Assembly: GCA_001464895.1 (NCBI GenBank)
Contig: LNEE01000013.1
Span: 62,001 to 126,000 of the forward strand
From: Betaproteobacteria bacterium Ga0077532
Lineage (GTDB): Bacteria > Pseudomonadota > Gammaproteobacteria > Burkholderiales > Ga0077523
Direction: 5' to 3'
DNA: 64,000 nt
A program made the position numbers and the translations under genes. Under the pieces are notes generated by a model. That model ran no database searches. It was not told where the DNA came from and saw only the letters and a list, made by a program, of their open reading frames with translations. Of the stretch, positions 1-9,344 are shown one piece after another (position 1 is the stretch's first letter; each line of letters starts with the position of its first letter).

Positions 1-328
1 GGGCGTCGACATACCTGCGCCAGCCCTCGGTGTCGAACCGCATCCCCGTGCCGAGCGTGGCCGCGATCGCGCGGGCGGTGAGTTCGAGCTTGGCGATATC
101 GGCGTCGAACGCGTCGATCGCGCGTCGTGCCTGGGTGTGTGCCCGCCGGCCGGCATCCGTGGCGGCATCGTGCCGCAGCCACTCCCAGAGACCGAACGAG
201 GCCGCGAGTGCGGCCAGGAGTACGAGCCATGGCCAGAACGCCGCCTTGGCAATATCCGAGTTCGATCGCGGCTCGGATGTTCTCGCATCTGCCTCCGGCG
301 AACGTGCCTCCACCCGATTCGTCATCAT
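1..328 (-). CDS. CHASE-domain sensor protein, N-terminal fragment
   Basis: The gene starts at 328 (tandem ATG codons) and runs off the left edge, leaving about 109 residues. A charged N-terminus is followed by one hydrophobic segment near residues 32-50 (WPWLVLLAALAASFGLWEWL). A periplasmic-looking helix then carries AFDADIAKLELTARAIAATL and a WRRYVD element, resembling the start of a CHASE ligand-sensing domain. Such proteins usually continue into PAS, histidine kinase or GGDEF/EAL modules, but the output domain lies outside the window. The family call rests on pattern recognition of a short segment. Confidence 0.6.
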   Translation of the reverse strand, partial: MMTNRVEARSPEADARTSEPRSNSDIAKAAFWPWLVLLAALAASFGLWEWLRHDAATDAGRRAHTQARRAIDAFDADIAKLELTARAIAATLGTGMRFDTEGWRRYVDA

Positions 329-1283
329 CAGCCAAGGGCCGCGGCTCGGGGGGCAGCGCGCGGCGCGGTGAGGATCGGGCGCCCCCGTGCGCCCGATCTT
401 CGAGCCTGCTCTGGAAAGGCGCAACCCCGGCCATCAAGGATCAGCGAACTGTCACCGCCGATCCGCGCGAGTCGATCGGATGCTCCCAACGTCGCCCACG
501 TCGGCTCCGCCGGAGGCATCTGCTTTCCATCGCGGCTGCACGTGGACATCGGCCCTCGCCACCGCGCCACCTCTCGTCGGTGATGTCGGGCAGCAAGGGA
601 CGGGTGTCGGCCTTCGGCGATCGGCGATTCCGCCAAGGCACACGGGGATGCACCGCGGATTTCCGCGTGTGATCCGCAGGTGAAGGCGTCCGGGATGTGT
701 CTCCCATCGGCGACGAACCTTCAGCGAACAGGCGATGGATTCGGGATCGGCTCGCGTAGCGCGGGCGACGTTCGCATTTCTTTCGTGGCCTCGGCGCTCC
801 TGGCGCGCTGCCACGTTGCCACCCTGAAGCGCCCGGCGGTGTTTATTGCCGGCCGGCTGCGGCCATGCCACTGTAGTCCGTCCTGCTCACCCCCGTCCGC
901 CGAGGCGCGGTCGTTTGGTGCTGATAACTTGCAGCTGTGGCGCGTTGTTTGCTGCCACGATCTGGCCGAGACCGCCGCCGAGGCAGTGGGGCGCCGGGAA
1001 AGGCAGTGTGAGGGCTTGTCGATGGGAAGCGCCGCAGGGCGCGCAGCCATAAGACCCGTGATCGACAACAGGAATCCGATGCCATGCACATCATCATCCC
1101 CGTTCATCGCAACGCTCGCGCCGCGCGCGCTACCCGGTCGCGCCCGCCGGGAGACGCCGGATTTGCTTACACCGAGGCGTCTCCCTGCCTTGACGGAGTC
1201 GCGGCATTGCGTGCCCGGGAATGTTTTGCGGCCAGCAGCGTTTCTCTGAGAGCGGCATCACGCTGCAGAGAGGACGACTGAAC
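329..1283. other. gene-poor region, no supported gene
   Basis: About 950 bases with no convincing protein in any frame. The open frames are Arg/Pro/Ser-rich, overlap one another and lack ribosome binding sites. A less GC-rich pocket near 905-960 could hold promoter elements for the gene at 1284, but no clear -35/-10 pair was found. No tRNA, terminator or repeat was recognised. Confidence 0.5.
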
Positions 1284-1715
1284 ATGAGATGGGGAAACTG
1301 CTTCACTTTTGCGATCCGCCAGTACCGGCGAGAAGGCGGATTTCTCGTGCTGCGCAAGAGCGTCAAGGCCGTGGTGCCACACATGCAATGGGCCGCGCAC
1401 GGGGCCGAGCGCGGGGCCGAGCCGATTGGTTGGATCCGCGGCTTCCTTCGGGTGATGGGGCCCGAACGCGGCTACCTGTTGTGGAACGACACCGGCGTCT
1501 ACTGGCGCCCACGCATCAGCCGACTCGCGATCATCGAGTACCTGCCTCCTCAGTGGTGCAATGACCTGGCGAAGCGTTTCTGGATCGCGCGCGTCCTCCC
1601 CATCTACGTGATCGTCTTCCGGGGATGGGTGCGGACGGGCGAGGGCGAACAAGACACCACCCAGGACATCATCGACCGGACATGGCCGGGCGCGCGCGAG
1701 GAATTCGAGCGCTGA
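1284..1715 (+). CDS. conserved-looking hypothetical protein
   Basis: 143 residues from ATG 1284; the frame is open further upstream, but the MRWGNCF start looks protein-like and the upstream part does not. The protein is rich in Trp, Arg and aromatic residues (for example GYLLWNDTGVYWRP) and has no signal peptide. One hydrophobic stretch (IARVLPIYVIVF) lies near residues 108-119. It resembles small conserved proteobacterial proteins of unknown function that begin MRWGN. No catalytic motif is visible and no role is proposed. It stands alone upstream of tRNA-Arg. Confidence 0.6.
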   Translation: MRWGNCFTFAIRQYRREGGFLVLRKSVKAVVPHMQWAAHGAERGAEPIGWIRGFLRVMGPERGYLLWNDTGVYWRPRISRLAIIEYLPPQWCNDLAKRFWIARVLPIYVIVFRGWVRTGEGEQDTTQDIIDRTWPGAREEFER

Positions 1716-1904
1716 TCGCAGCCGGAGTGATGTTCGCGTCGACGTCGCGGTCACCGAGATCGCTTCGATCACGTCAGGCACTTGCGTCGCCGAGGTGAAC
1801 GGCGGCAGTCCGCAACGGAACCGCTCGAGGCCTGAGGCCCCGCCCCGCGAAGGGTGCGCTGTTCAAATCGCGGGCCCGAGCCGTCGCATGCCGTCCTGAT
1901 TGTC

Positions 1905-1980
1905 TGGCGCCCCGAAGACGAATCGAACGTCCGACCTACCCCTTAGGAGGGGGTCGCTCTATCCACTGAGCTACCGGGGC
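1905..1980 (-). tRNA. tRNA-Arg (anticodon CCT)
   Basis: The minus strand folds as a complete cloverleaf. The acceptor stem is GCCCCGG with TCGGGGC, followed by discriminator G and an encoded CCA. The D arm is GCTCAGTGGATAGAGC, the anticodon stem ACCCC/GGGGT encloses loop CTCCTAA, and the T loop contains TTCGATT. Anticodon CCT reads the arginine codon AGG. Confidence 0.95.
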
Positions 1981-2120
1981 GTGGCGCGGATTGTAGCGGA
2001 CCGATTCCGCTTTCCGAAGGAACGATGCGCCCGTGAGGCGCCGGGCGCGATAAGCTCCCGTCCCGCGAACGGGGTCCCCGCTCGCGGATCCTCCCTTGTT
2101 CATCGTTCCGGAAACCGTAC

Positions 2121-4028
2121 ATGCCGCTGCTCACCCTGTCCGCCGTCAGTCACGCCTATGGCGACGTCCCGCTGCTCGATCGAGTCGACCTGGTGGTGGA
2201 GAAGGGGGACCGCTTCGGTCTGATCGGCCGCAATGGTGCGGGCAAGTCGACCCTGATGGGGATGCTCTCGGGTGCCACGGCGCCCGACGAGGGCGTGATC
2301 TGGCGGCAGCCGGGGATGCGTGTCGCGTTCGTGGCGCAGGAGCCGCCCATGGTGGAATCGGCCACTGTCTTCGAGGTCGTGGCCGAGGGTCTCGGCCCTG
2401 TCCGGGACGCCGTGATCGAGTACCACGCGGTGACCCATCGAGTGACGGCGGGCGAGGGCGACATCGAGGCGGATCTCGCCCGGATGGCGGAGCTTCAGTC
2501 GGTGCTCGAGTCGGGCGGTGGATGGGGGCTGGAGGCGCGCGTCGATTCCGTGCTGTCGAGGCTCTCGCTTTCGGCGGACACGGTCGTCGGTACGCTGTCC
2601 GGTGGGCAGCGGAAGCGCGTGGCGCTCGCCCGCGCGCTGGTCTCGGACCCCGAGCTGCTCCTCCTCGACGAGCCCACGAACCACCTCGACCTGGAATCGA
2701 TCGAGTGGCTGGAGTCGCTGATCGGGGACTTCGCCGGGGCGGTCATCGTCGTGACTCACGACCGGCGCTTCCTCGATCGCGTGGCGAAGGGGATCCTCGA
2801 ACTGGACCGCGGAAGGCTTCGCCTCTTCGACTGCGGCTACGCCCAGTACCGGTTGAGGAAGGAAGACATCCTCTCGGCGGAGGCGCAGGAAGCCGCGCGG
2901 TTCGACAAGCTGCTCGCCCAGGAGGAAGTCTGGATCCGCAAGGGCATCGAGGCCCGGCGTACCCGCAACGAGGGGCGCGTGCGGCGTCTGGAGCAGTTGC
3001 GCGTCGAGCGCTCCCGCCGGCGCGATCAACTGGGCAACGTGCGGCTCACGATCGACCAGGGCGACCGCTCGGGGGCCCTGGTGGCCGAGTTCGAGCACGT
3101 GACGAAGGCCTTCGGCGGCCGGGTGATCGTGAACGACTTCTCGACGCGGGTGATGCGCGGCGACCGGCTCGGGCTCGTGGGGCCGAACGGCGCGGGCAAG
3201 AGCACGTTCATCAAGCTCCTGCTGGGCGAACTCGCGCCCGACAGCGGACGGGTGCGGCAGGGCACGAATCTCGGCGTGGCGTACTTCGACCAGTTCCGGG
3301 AGCAGCTCGATCCGGAGGCGACGGTCGTGGAGGTCATCAGCCCGGGCTCGGAATGGATCGAGATCGGCGGCGTGCGGAAGCACGTCATGAGCTACCTCGG
3401 CGAGTTCCTCTTCGCGCCCCAGCGCGCCCGGGCGCCGGTTCGTGCGCTGTCGGGTGGCGAGCGCAACCGCCTGCTGCTTGCGCGGCTCTTCGCGCGGCCG
3501 GCCAACCTGCTCGTCCTCGACGAACCGACGAACGATCTCGACGTCGAGACGCTGGAACTCCTGGAGGCGCTGATCGCGGAGTACTCGGGCACGCTCGTGC
3601 TCGTCAGCCACGATCGCGAGTTCCTCGACAACGTGGTCACCCAGGTCATCGCCTTCGAAGGGGACGGCCATCTCGCGGAGTACGCGGGCGGGTACGACGA
3701 CTGGGTGCGGCAGCGGCCGGCGCAGCAGTCCGAGGTCGCCGCGAAGGAGTCGAAGCCGAAGGAGGACACCCGGTCGCCGCGCCCCCGCGTTGCAAAGAGC
3801 AATCTGTCGTACAAGGAGACGAAGGAACTCGAAGCCCTGCCGGCGCGCATCGAGAAGCTCGAGGCGGAGCAGGCACAGCTGTCCGGGCTGCTTGGCGACG
3901 GCGAGCTCTATCGCACCGATCCCGAACGGGCCAAGGTCGTCCAGACGAGATTCCCGGAGATCGAGCGCGAACTCGTCGAGGCGTACGCGCGCTGGGAGGC
4001 GCTGGAGGCGCGCGCCAAGGCGTCGTAG
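2121..4028 (+). CDS. uup: ABC-F family ATPase, Uup type
   Basis: 635 residues carrying two ABC ATPase domains and no membrane segment, as expected for a soluble ABC-F protein acting on ribosomes or branched DNA intermediates. Domain 1 has Walker A GRNGAGKS (36-43), signature LSGGQ (about 159) and Walker B LLLLDEPTNHLD. Domain 2 has GPNGAGKS (about 354-361), LSGGE (about 443) and LLVLDEPTNDLD. A charged linker near 535-555 and a C-terminal coiled coil (about 560-635, with ALPARIEKLEAEQAQL) match Uup and its length. The start is the ATG after GGAAACCGTAC. Uup is favoured over EttA because of the C-terminal coiled coil. Confidence 0.9.
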   Translation: MPLLTLSAVSHAYGDVPLLDRVDLVVEKGDRFGLIGRNGAGKSTLMGMLSGATAPDEGVIWRQPGMRVAFVAQEPPMVESATVFEVVAEGLGPVRDAVIEYHAVTHRVTAGEGDIEADLARMAELQSVLESGGGWGLEARVDSVLSRLSLSADTVVGTLSGGQRKRVALARALVSDPELLLLDEPTNHLDLESIEWLESLIGDFAGAVIVVTHDRRFLDRVAKGILELDRGRLRLFDCGYAQYRLRKEDILSAEAQEAARFDKLLAQEEVWIRKGIEARRTRNEGRVRRLEQLRVERSRRRDQLGNVRLTIDQGDRSGALVAEFEHVTKAFGGRVIVNDFSTRVMRGDRLGLVGPNGAGKSTFIKLLLGELAPDSGRVRQGTNLGVAYFDQFREQLDPEATVVEVISPGSEWIEIGGVRKHVMSYLGEFLFAPQRARAPVRALSGGERNRLLLARLFARPANLLVLDEPTNDLDVETLELLEALIAEYSGTLVLVSHDREFLDNVVTQVIAFEGDGHLAEYAGGYDDWVRQRPAQQSEVAAKESKPKEDTRSPRPRVAKSNLSYKETKELEALPARIEKLEAEQAQLSGLLGDGELYRTDPERAKVVQTRFPEIERELVEAYARWEALEARAKAS

Positions 4029-4198
4029 ACCCAGGCCGGTGGGGCGTCTTGCGGGAGTGCGCCGCATCCTCGCCATCGGCGGGGGTGTTGCGCGGATCCC
4101 CCGTCGCGGGGTTACTCTCGCAGCATGGTCGCCGCCTTCCGAATTGCTTCGTATCCGAGAGAACGGCGCGGCCCCGACGGATGGCGGGAGGAGACGAA

Positions 4199-4996
4199 AT
4201 GAGCGAGGAAAGCGGAGCGGTGGTGCGGGAGGCCCCGTTCGTGATGCCGAGGGTGCGGGCGGTGGCGTCAGGGGCCCCCTGGCGCTGGCTGGCCCTGGGT
4301 GTCGCGGATCTGCGTGCCGCGCCGGGGCCCAGTCTCTTCTACGGGTTCGTCTTCGCGGTGATGGGGGCGGCCATCCAGCGGTTCGTCGGCGAGGCGGCGC
4401 TCGAACTCGCGCTGGTCACCGGCTTCCTGCTCGTGTCTCCGTTCCTCGCCGTGGGCATCTACGACATCAGCCGCCACCGAACCCGCGGCAAACCGGTCGT
4501 GTTCACACACACGCTCGTCGCCTGGCAGGCGAATGCACCGTCCATCGGCTTCTACGCCCTCATCCTCGCCCTGCTGCTCGCGGTCTGGATCCGCGTCTCG
4601 GTCGTCGTGGTCGCGCTCTTCTTCACGGGCGACATGCCCCAGGAGGGCGGCATCTTCGCTCAGCTCGCCGCCACTCCCGAGGGCTGGGTCTTCATGGCGG
4701 CCTACGCGGCGGCCGGAGCGGGATTCGCGCTGTTCGTCTTCGCGACCGGCGCGGTGTCGATTCCGATGCTCCTCGATCGCCATGGCATGGACACCCTCAC
4801 TGCCATGATCACCAGTTTCTCCGCCCTGCGGCGCAATCTGCCCGTGATGGTGTTGTGGGCCGTGACGATCGTGGTGCTCGTGGCCGTCGGTGTCTTCACG
4901 TGGTACCTGGGGCTGGTCGTCGTCGTCCCGCTCGTCGGCCATGCGTCGTGGCATGCCTACCGCGACTGCGTCGAGCCCGTGCCCTCGCCGCCGTGA
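4199..4996 (+). CDS. DUF2189 integral membrane protein
   Basis: 265 residues from ATG 4199, preceded by GGGAGGAG. About six hydrophobic segments follow a short cytoplasmic N-terminus. The opening region (PRVRAVASGAPWRWLALGVADL, then PSLFYGFVFAVMGA) and the central VFMAAYAAAGAGFALFVFATGAVSIPMLLDR stretch match the DUF2189 family, whose function is unknown. The C-terminus (HASWHAYRDCVEP) is also family-like. It lies between uup and rhlE on the same strand with gaps over 100 bp, so co-transcription is not assured. Confidence 0.8.
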   Translation: MSEESGAVVREAPFVMPRVRAVASGAPWRWLALGVADLRAAPGPSLFYGFVFAVMGAAIQRFVGEAALELALVTGFLLVSPFLAVGIYDISRHRTRGKPVVFTHTLVAWQANAPSIGFYALILALLLAVWIRVSVVVVALFFTGDMPQEGGIFAQLAATPEGWVFMAAYAAAGAGFALFVFATGAVSIPMLLDRHGMDTLTAMITSFSALRRNLPVMVLWAVTIVVLVAVGVFTWYLGLVVVVPLVGHASWHAYRDCVEPVPSPP

Positions 4997-5132
4997 AAGT
5001 CCTTCCGCGCCCGGGGGGCCTCCTGTAGCATGCTGTTCCGCCGGAATTTCGTGCATTCCCTTCTCACTTCGTCGGCATCCGGCCGGCCCTCCGGCGCCGC
5101 CCTGCCGCATTTCGGAAACTGACCCCCACAGG

Positions 5133-6602
5133 ATGGAGTTCAAGGAACTCGGGCTGGCAGAAGAGCTGCTGCGCGCCATTGCGGAAGAGGGCTACGTCGA
5201 GCCCACCCCCATTCAAGCGAAGGCGATCCCACTCGTCCTGCTCGGCAAGGACCTCATGGGTGCGGCCCAGACGGGCACGGGCAAGACGGCGAGCTTCACG
5301 CTCCCGCTGCTGCATCGGATGAAGGCCCACGCGAACACGAGCGCCTCGCCCGCGCGCCACCCGATCCGCGCACTCATCCTCACGCCCACCCGCGAGCTTG
5401 CGGTACAGGTATGGGAGAGCGTCCGCACCTACAGCCGGCACCTGCCGTTGCGCTCGACGGTCGTGTACGGCGGCGTCGACATCCAGCCGCAGATCCAGGA
5501 TCTCCGCGCTGGCGTCGAGATTCTCGTGGCCACCCCCGGGCGACTCCTCGATCACGTGCAGCAGAAGACGTTGCAGTTGGGGCAGGTCGAGTTCCTGGTG
5601 CTGGACGAAGCGGACCGCATGCTCGACATGGGGTTCATCCCGGACATCAAGCGAATCCTCGCGCTCCTGCCCGTGCGGCGCCAGAGCCTGCTCTTTTCGG
5701 CCACGTTCTCGGAAGACATCCGCAAGCTGGCCGATGACTTCATGCGCGAGCCGATCATGGTCGAGGTCGCGCGCCGCAATTCCGTCACCGAGACTGTCAC
5801 GCATGCGCTGTACCGGGTGCCGGACCTGCGCAAGCGCGAGCTGCTGGCCCGTCTGGTCCTCGATCGCGATCTCAAGCAGGTGCTCGTCTTCGTGCGGACG
5901 CGACTGGGGGCGAACCGCCTCGCCCATCAGCTGGTCCGCGACGGCATCGATGCCACGGCGATCCACAGCAATCGCACGCAGGCCGAGCGCACGGAAGCGC
6001 TGCAGGCGTTCAAGGATGGCAAGGTGCGCGTCCTCGTGGCGACCGATGTGGCCGCGCGCGGACTCGACATCGACTCGCTGCCCTGCGTCATCAATTTCGA
6101 GCTTCCCCACGTCCCGGAAGACTACGTGCACCGCATCGGTCGCACGGGTCGGGCCGGGCAGTCCGGGGAAGCGATCTCGCTGGTTTCTCCGCCGGAGCAG
6201 GAACTGCTCGAGCGCATCGAGAAGCTCCTGAAGGCCACCATCGAGGAGCGCGTCCTCGCGGGGTTCGACGGCGAAGGTCGTCCGTCGGCGGCCCGTGCGC
6301 CGCGCGAGGGCGGTCGGGAGGGGGGCAGGGAAGGTCGTCGCGATGGCGGGAGGGAAGGCGGACGTGAGGGCGGTGCGCGCAGCGAGTCCCCGAGGCCACC
6401 CCGCGAAGGCACCGGGCCCGCGCGTCCACCACGGCCGGCGCCACGGCGCGAGGAGGATCCGTTCTTCTCGAAGCCCTACGAAGCTGGCGCAGCCGTCGAC
6501 AAGGCAGAGCGCCCGTCGGTACCGGTCTCTCCAGTGCGGGGGGCGTCCGCGCGTCCGGTGGCGGCTCTGTTCCGCCCGCCGGTCACTGGCCCCAAGCGCT
6601 GA
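5133..6602 (+). CDS. rhlE: DEAD-box RNA helicase, RhlE type
   Basis: 489 residues. Helicase motifs appear in order: Q-motif region (FKELGLAEELL...PTPIQ), motif I AQTGTGKT (46-53), PTRELA, DEAD near 158, SAT near 190, and HRIGRTGRAG near 335. The tail after about residue 385 is basic and low-complexity, with repeated GGREGG/GGRDG units. Such RGG-like tails assist RNA binding in RhlE/SrmB-type helicases. The start MEFKELGL places the Q motif at the N-terminus as in RhlE. It likely remodels structured RNA in ribosome assembly or mRNA decay. The helicase call is firm; the subfamily is inferred from the short N-terminus and the tail. Confidence 0.9.
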   Translation: MEFKELGLAEELLRAIAEEGYVEPTPIQAKAIPLVLLGKDLMGAAQTGTGKTASFTLPLLHRMKAHANTSASPARHPIRALILTPTRELAVQVWESVRTYSRHLPLRSTVVYGGVDIQPQIQDLRAGVEILVATPGRLLDHVQQKTLQLGQVEFLVLDEADRMLDMGFIPDIKRILALLPVRRQSLLFSATFSEDIRKLADDFMREPIMVEVARRNSVTETVTHALYRVPDLRKRELLARLVLDRDLKQVLVFVRTRLGANRLAHQLVRDGIDATAIHSNRTQAERTEALQAFKDGKVRVLVATDVAARGLDIDSLPCVINFELPHVPEDYVHRIGRTGRAGQSGEAISLVSPPEQELLERIEKLLKATIEERVLAGFDGEGRPSAARAPREGGREGGREGRRDGGREGGREGGARSESPRPPREGTGPARPPRPAPRREEDPFFSKPYEAGAAVDKAERPSVPVSPVRGASARPVAALFRPPVTGPKR

Positions 6603-6621
6603 CCCCTGGGCTGGCAGGACC

Positions 6622-7461
6622 ATGAGCGACCGTCTGCCCGCCCGGCTCCGAGAGTTGCTCGATGCGTCTCCCGAGGACGTCCGTCTCGCGGAGGTTGCAT
6701 TGCTTCTGGCCGAGGCGCAGCGACCGGGTGTCGACGTGGAGGAGCAGCTCGGTCGCCTGGATGACATCGCCCGGGCCGTGAGCGAGCGGCTGCCGCCGGA
6801 CGCCGATGCCGTGCAGACCGTGCTCGCCATCAATCAGCACATCTTCCACGAGATGGGTTTCAGCGGTGCTGGCGCCGAGTACTACGACCCCCGCAACAGC
6901 TTCCTCGACGAAGTGCTGACGACCAAGCGCGGCATCCCGATCACGCTGGCGATCCTCTACATCGATGTCGGCCGGCAGCTCGGCCTCGATCTCCATGGCG
7001 TTGCCTTCCCGGGGCATTTCCTCGTTCGCTGCGAAATGGACGACGGTGTCGTGATCATCGATCCGTACGGTGGTGGCGCGACGCTCGATCGCGAGGACCT
7101 CCAATCGCGCCTGCGCGAGACCCGCAACGGCGAGGTGGCCGACGACACGCTCGACGACATGCTGGTGCCCGCGTCACCCCGTGACGTCGCGGCGCGGATG
7201 CTCCGCAATCTCAAGGCCATCCACCTTCGCGCGAAGCACTACGACCTCGCGTTGCCCATCCTCGACTGGCTGGTCGAGATCGTGCCGGACGACGCCGTCG
7301 AGCTGCGCGACCGCGGCCGCGTGTTCGAGCATCTCGAGTGCTTCCGGGCCGCCGTGGGCGACTACGCCCGCTATCTCGAACAGGTGCCCGACGCCGACGA
7401 CAACGACGCCATCCGGTCGCGGGTCGTCGATCTCCAGCGAGCTGCGGCCCGGCTGAATTGA
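6622..7461 (+). CDS. SirB1-type transglutaminase-like/TPR protein
   Basis: 279 residues. The N-terminal part contains NSFLDEVLTTKRGIPITLAILYIDVGRQLGL and GVAFPGHFLVR, the signature of the SirB1 family, a transglutaminase-like fold. The C-terminal third (LRNLKAIHLRAKHYDLALPILDWLVEIVPDDA and onward) forms TPR-like helices. The family's biochemical role is not established. It follows rhlE by 19 bases, and its stop codon overlaps the TTG start of the next gene, so 6622-9324 is probably one operon. Confidence 0.85.
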   Translation: MSDRLPARLRELLDASPEDVRLAEVALLLAEAQRPGVDVEEQLGRLDDIARAVSERLPPDADAVQTVLAINQHIFHEMGFSGAGAEYYDPRNSFLDEVLTTKRGIPITLAILYIDVGRQLGLDLHGVAFPGHFLVRCEMDDGVVIIDPYGGGATLDREDLQSRLRETRNGEVADDTLDDMLVPASPRDVAARMLRNLKAIHLRAKHYDLALPILDWLVEIVPDDAVELRDRGRVFEHLECFRAAVGDYARYLEQVPDADDNDAIRSRVVDLQRAAARLN

Positions 7462-8384
7462 GCGCCGGTGCCGCACTCGGCGGGCGCTTCGGTGCACCCT
7501 GGCTGCTCCTGTCTGCCGCCAGCCTCTTCTGGGCCCTCAATCTGGTCATCGGGCGCGGCATGCGTGGCGAGATCCCGCCCGTCGCGATGTCGTTCTGGCG
7601 CTGGACCATCGCGTTCGCGATCATCCTGCCGTTCACGGCGGGCCCGTTGTGGCGGGAGCGGCAGACCATCGCGAAGCACTGGCCCGTGCTGGCGCTGCTC
7701 GGGCTGGTCGGCATCTGCCTCTTCAACACGATGTGCTACATCGGACTCACGGCGACCACCGCGACGAACGCGACGCTGTTCAATTCCGTGGTCCCGGTGT
7801 TCATCCCGCCGATCGCCTGGCTCCTGATCCGTGAACGCACGCGTCCCCGGCAGTTCGCGGGCATCCTGCTATCGCTGCTGGGAGTCGTCGTGATCGTCGC
7901 GCAGGGCAGCGTCGAAGTCCTGCGCACGCTCCAGTTCAATCGGGGAGACCTCTGGCTCCTCGCCGCCATGGTGCTCTGGGCGTTGTACACGGTGCTCTTG
8001 CGGTTCCGGCCCGCGCATTTCGGCATGCTCGATTTTCTGGCGGTGATCCTCCTCTTCGGCTGGCCGATGCTGCTGGTGTGGTACGGGTTCGAGCTGGCGA
8101 GCGGCGTCTCGGTGCAATGGAGTCCGCGGACGGCAACGGCGCTGGCGTACTACGGCATCTTCCCTGCGGTGCTCGCCTTCGTCTGCTACAACCGGGGCGT
8201 CGCGGCCATCGGGCCGACGCGTGCCGGCATCTTCGTGCACCTCGTGCCGGTGTTCGGGATCCTGCTGTCCACCCTGTTTCTCGGGGAGCCGCCGCGGTCG
8301 TATCACGCGATCGGCATCCTCCTCATCTTCTCGGGCATCGCCTTGACGACATGGCCACAGGCCGAGGGGAGGGCGCGTGGCTGA
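7458..8384 (+). CDS. EamA/DMT-family transporter
   Basis: 308 residues with about ten transmembrane segments in two EamA repeats. Repeat 1 begins LLLSAASLFWALNLVIGRGM and repeat 2 DLWLLAAMVLWALYTVLLRF. Drug/metabolite exporters of this type move amino acids, nucleotides or other small metabolites; the substrate cannot be told. The proposed start is TTG 7458, overlapping the upstream TGA (TTGA) in a translational-coupling arrangement, and no ATG precedes the first membrane segment. The 3' end overlaps the next gene by 8 bases. Confidence 0.85.
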   Translation: MSAGAALGGRFGAPWLLLSAASLFWALNLVIGRGMRGEIPPVAMSFWRWTIAFAIILPFTAGPLWRERQTIAKHWPVLALLGLVGICLFNTMCYIGLTATTATNATLFNSVVPVFIPPIAWLLIRERTRPRQFAGILLSLLGVVVIVAQGSVEVLRTLQFNRGDLWLLAAMVLWALYTVLLRFRPAHFGMLDFLAVILLFGWPMLLVWYGFELASGVSVQWSPRTATALAYYGIFPAVLAFVCYNRGVAAIGPTRAGIFVHLVPVFGILLSTLFLGEPPRSYHAIGILLIFSGIALTTWPQAEGRARG

Positions 8385-9324
8385 TCCCGTGGCATTGATC
8401 CAGGCGTTCGAGAACCGGATCGCGAAGCGCTTCCGTCATCTTCGGAAGTGGGCGAAGCGCGAGGACACCAACTGTTTCCGGATCTACGACCGCGACATCC
8501 CCGAGCTTGCCTTCGCGCTCGACGCGTACGGTGACCACCTGCTGCTGCAGCAGTATCTGCGCGACGAAGACGTGAGCCCGATCTCCCCCGACGTCGCCGT
8601 GGCTGCGGTGGCCCGTGCCACCGGGTGTCCGGTGGAGCGCGTCGTGCTCAAGGTGCGACGCCGGGTCGACCGGCGCAACGAGCAGCACGAGCGGGCGGCC
8701 GCCGGCGGACGGATGTTCGAAGTGAGGGAAGGCGGCCTGCGGTTGCTCGTCAACCTGGAGAACTACCTCGACACCGGCCTCTTCCTGGACCACCGACCCC
8801 TGCGAGCGATCGTGCGGGCACGCGCGGCCGGTCGGCGGGTGCTCAACCTGTTCTCGTACACGGGGAGCGTTACAGCCCACGCGGCCGCCGGCGGAGCCAC
8901 GTCCACGTTGAGCGTTGACCTGTCGAACACCTATCTCGCCTGGGCCCGCCGGAATCTCGACTTGAACGGGTTCGATCCGGCGCGTCACGAACTCGTGCGC
9001 GCGGATGTCATGGCGTGGCTGCGGAACGTCAAGGGTGACACGACCCAGCGATTCGATCTGATCGTGGCGGATCCGCCCTCGTACTCGAGTTCGAAGCGGA
9101 TGGAGGACGTCTTCGACGTCCAGCGCGATCATCCGGCGATCATCGCCGGCGCCATCGCATTGCTGAGGCCGGGCGGGGAACTCTTCTTCTCGACGAATCT
9201 GCGTGCGTTCAAGCTGGGCATGCTGCCTCTGGGCTGGCGCGCGGACGACATCAGCGACCAGACGGTGCCGGAGGACTTCCGGAACCGGCGCATCCACAGC
9301 TGCTGGCGTATCGCTGCGGTCTGA
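8377..9324 (+). CDS. class I SAM-dependent methyltransferase, RlmK-like
   Basis: 315 residues starting at GTG 8377 after a strong GAGGGGAGG. The N-terminus (FENRIAKRFRHLRKWAKREDTNCFRIYDRD) and LLVNLENYLDTGLFLDHRPLR match the RlmK part of RlmKL, which makes m7G in 23S rRNA. SAM-binding motif I is VLNLFSYTGSVTAHAA and the catalytic-type motif is DPPSYSSSKRM. The RlmL half found fused in E. coli is absent, giving a stand-alone enzyme as in many betaproteobacteria. The predicted substrate is rRNA; the exact base is inferred from homology. Confidence 0.82.
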   Translation: MADPVALIQAFENRIAKRFRHLRKWAKREDTNCFRIYDRDIPELAFALDAYGDHLLLQQYLRDEDVSPISPDVAVAAVARATGCPVERVVLKVRRRVDRRNEQHERAAAGGRMFEVREGGLRLLVNLENYLDTGLFLDHRPLRAIVRARAAGRRVLNLFSYTGSVTAHAAAGGATSTLSVDLSNTYLAWARRNLDLNGFDPARHELVRADVMAWLRNVKGDTTQRFDLIVADPPSYSSSKRMEDVFDVQRDHPAIIAGAIALLRPGGELFFSTNLRAFKLGMLPLGWRADDISDQTVPEDFRNRRIHSCWRIAAV

Positions 9325-9344
9325 ACAGATTCAGGCAGCGGGCG

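Noticed and set aside
1221..1249. TGTTTTGCGGCCAGCA as another copy of the island palindrome
   Set aside because: It lacks the TGTTCG half-site and lies far from the island; match likely by chance.
2100..4076. 658-residue minus-strand frame opposite uup
   Set aside because: Composition-driven antisense shadow; the plus strand has full ABC-F motifs.
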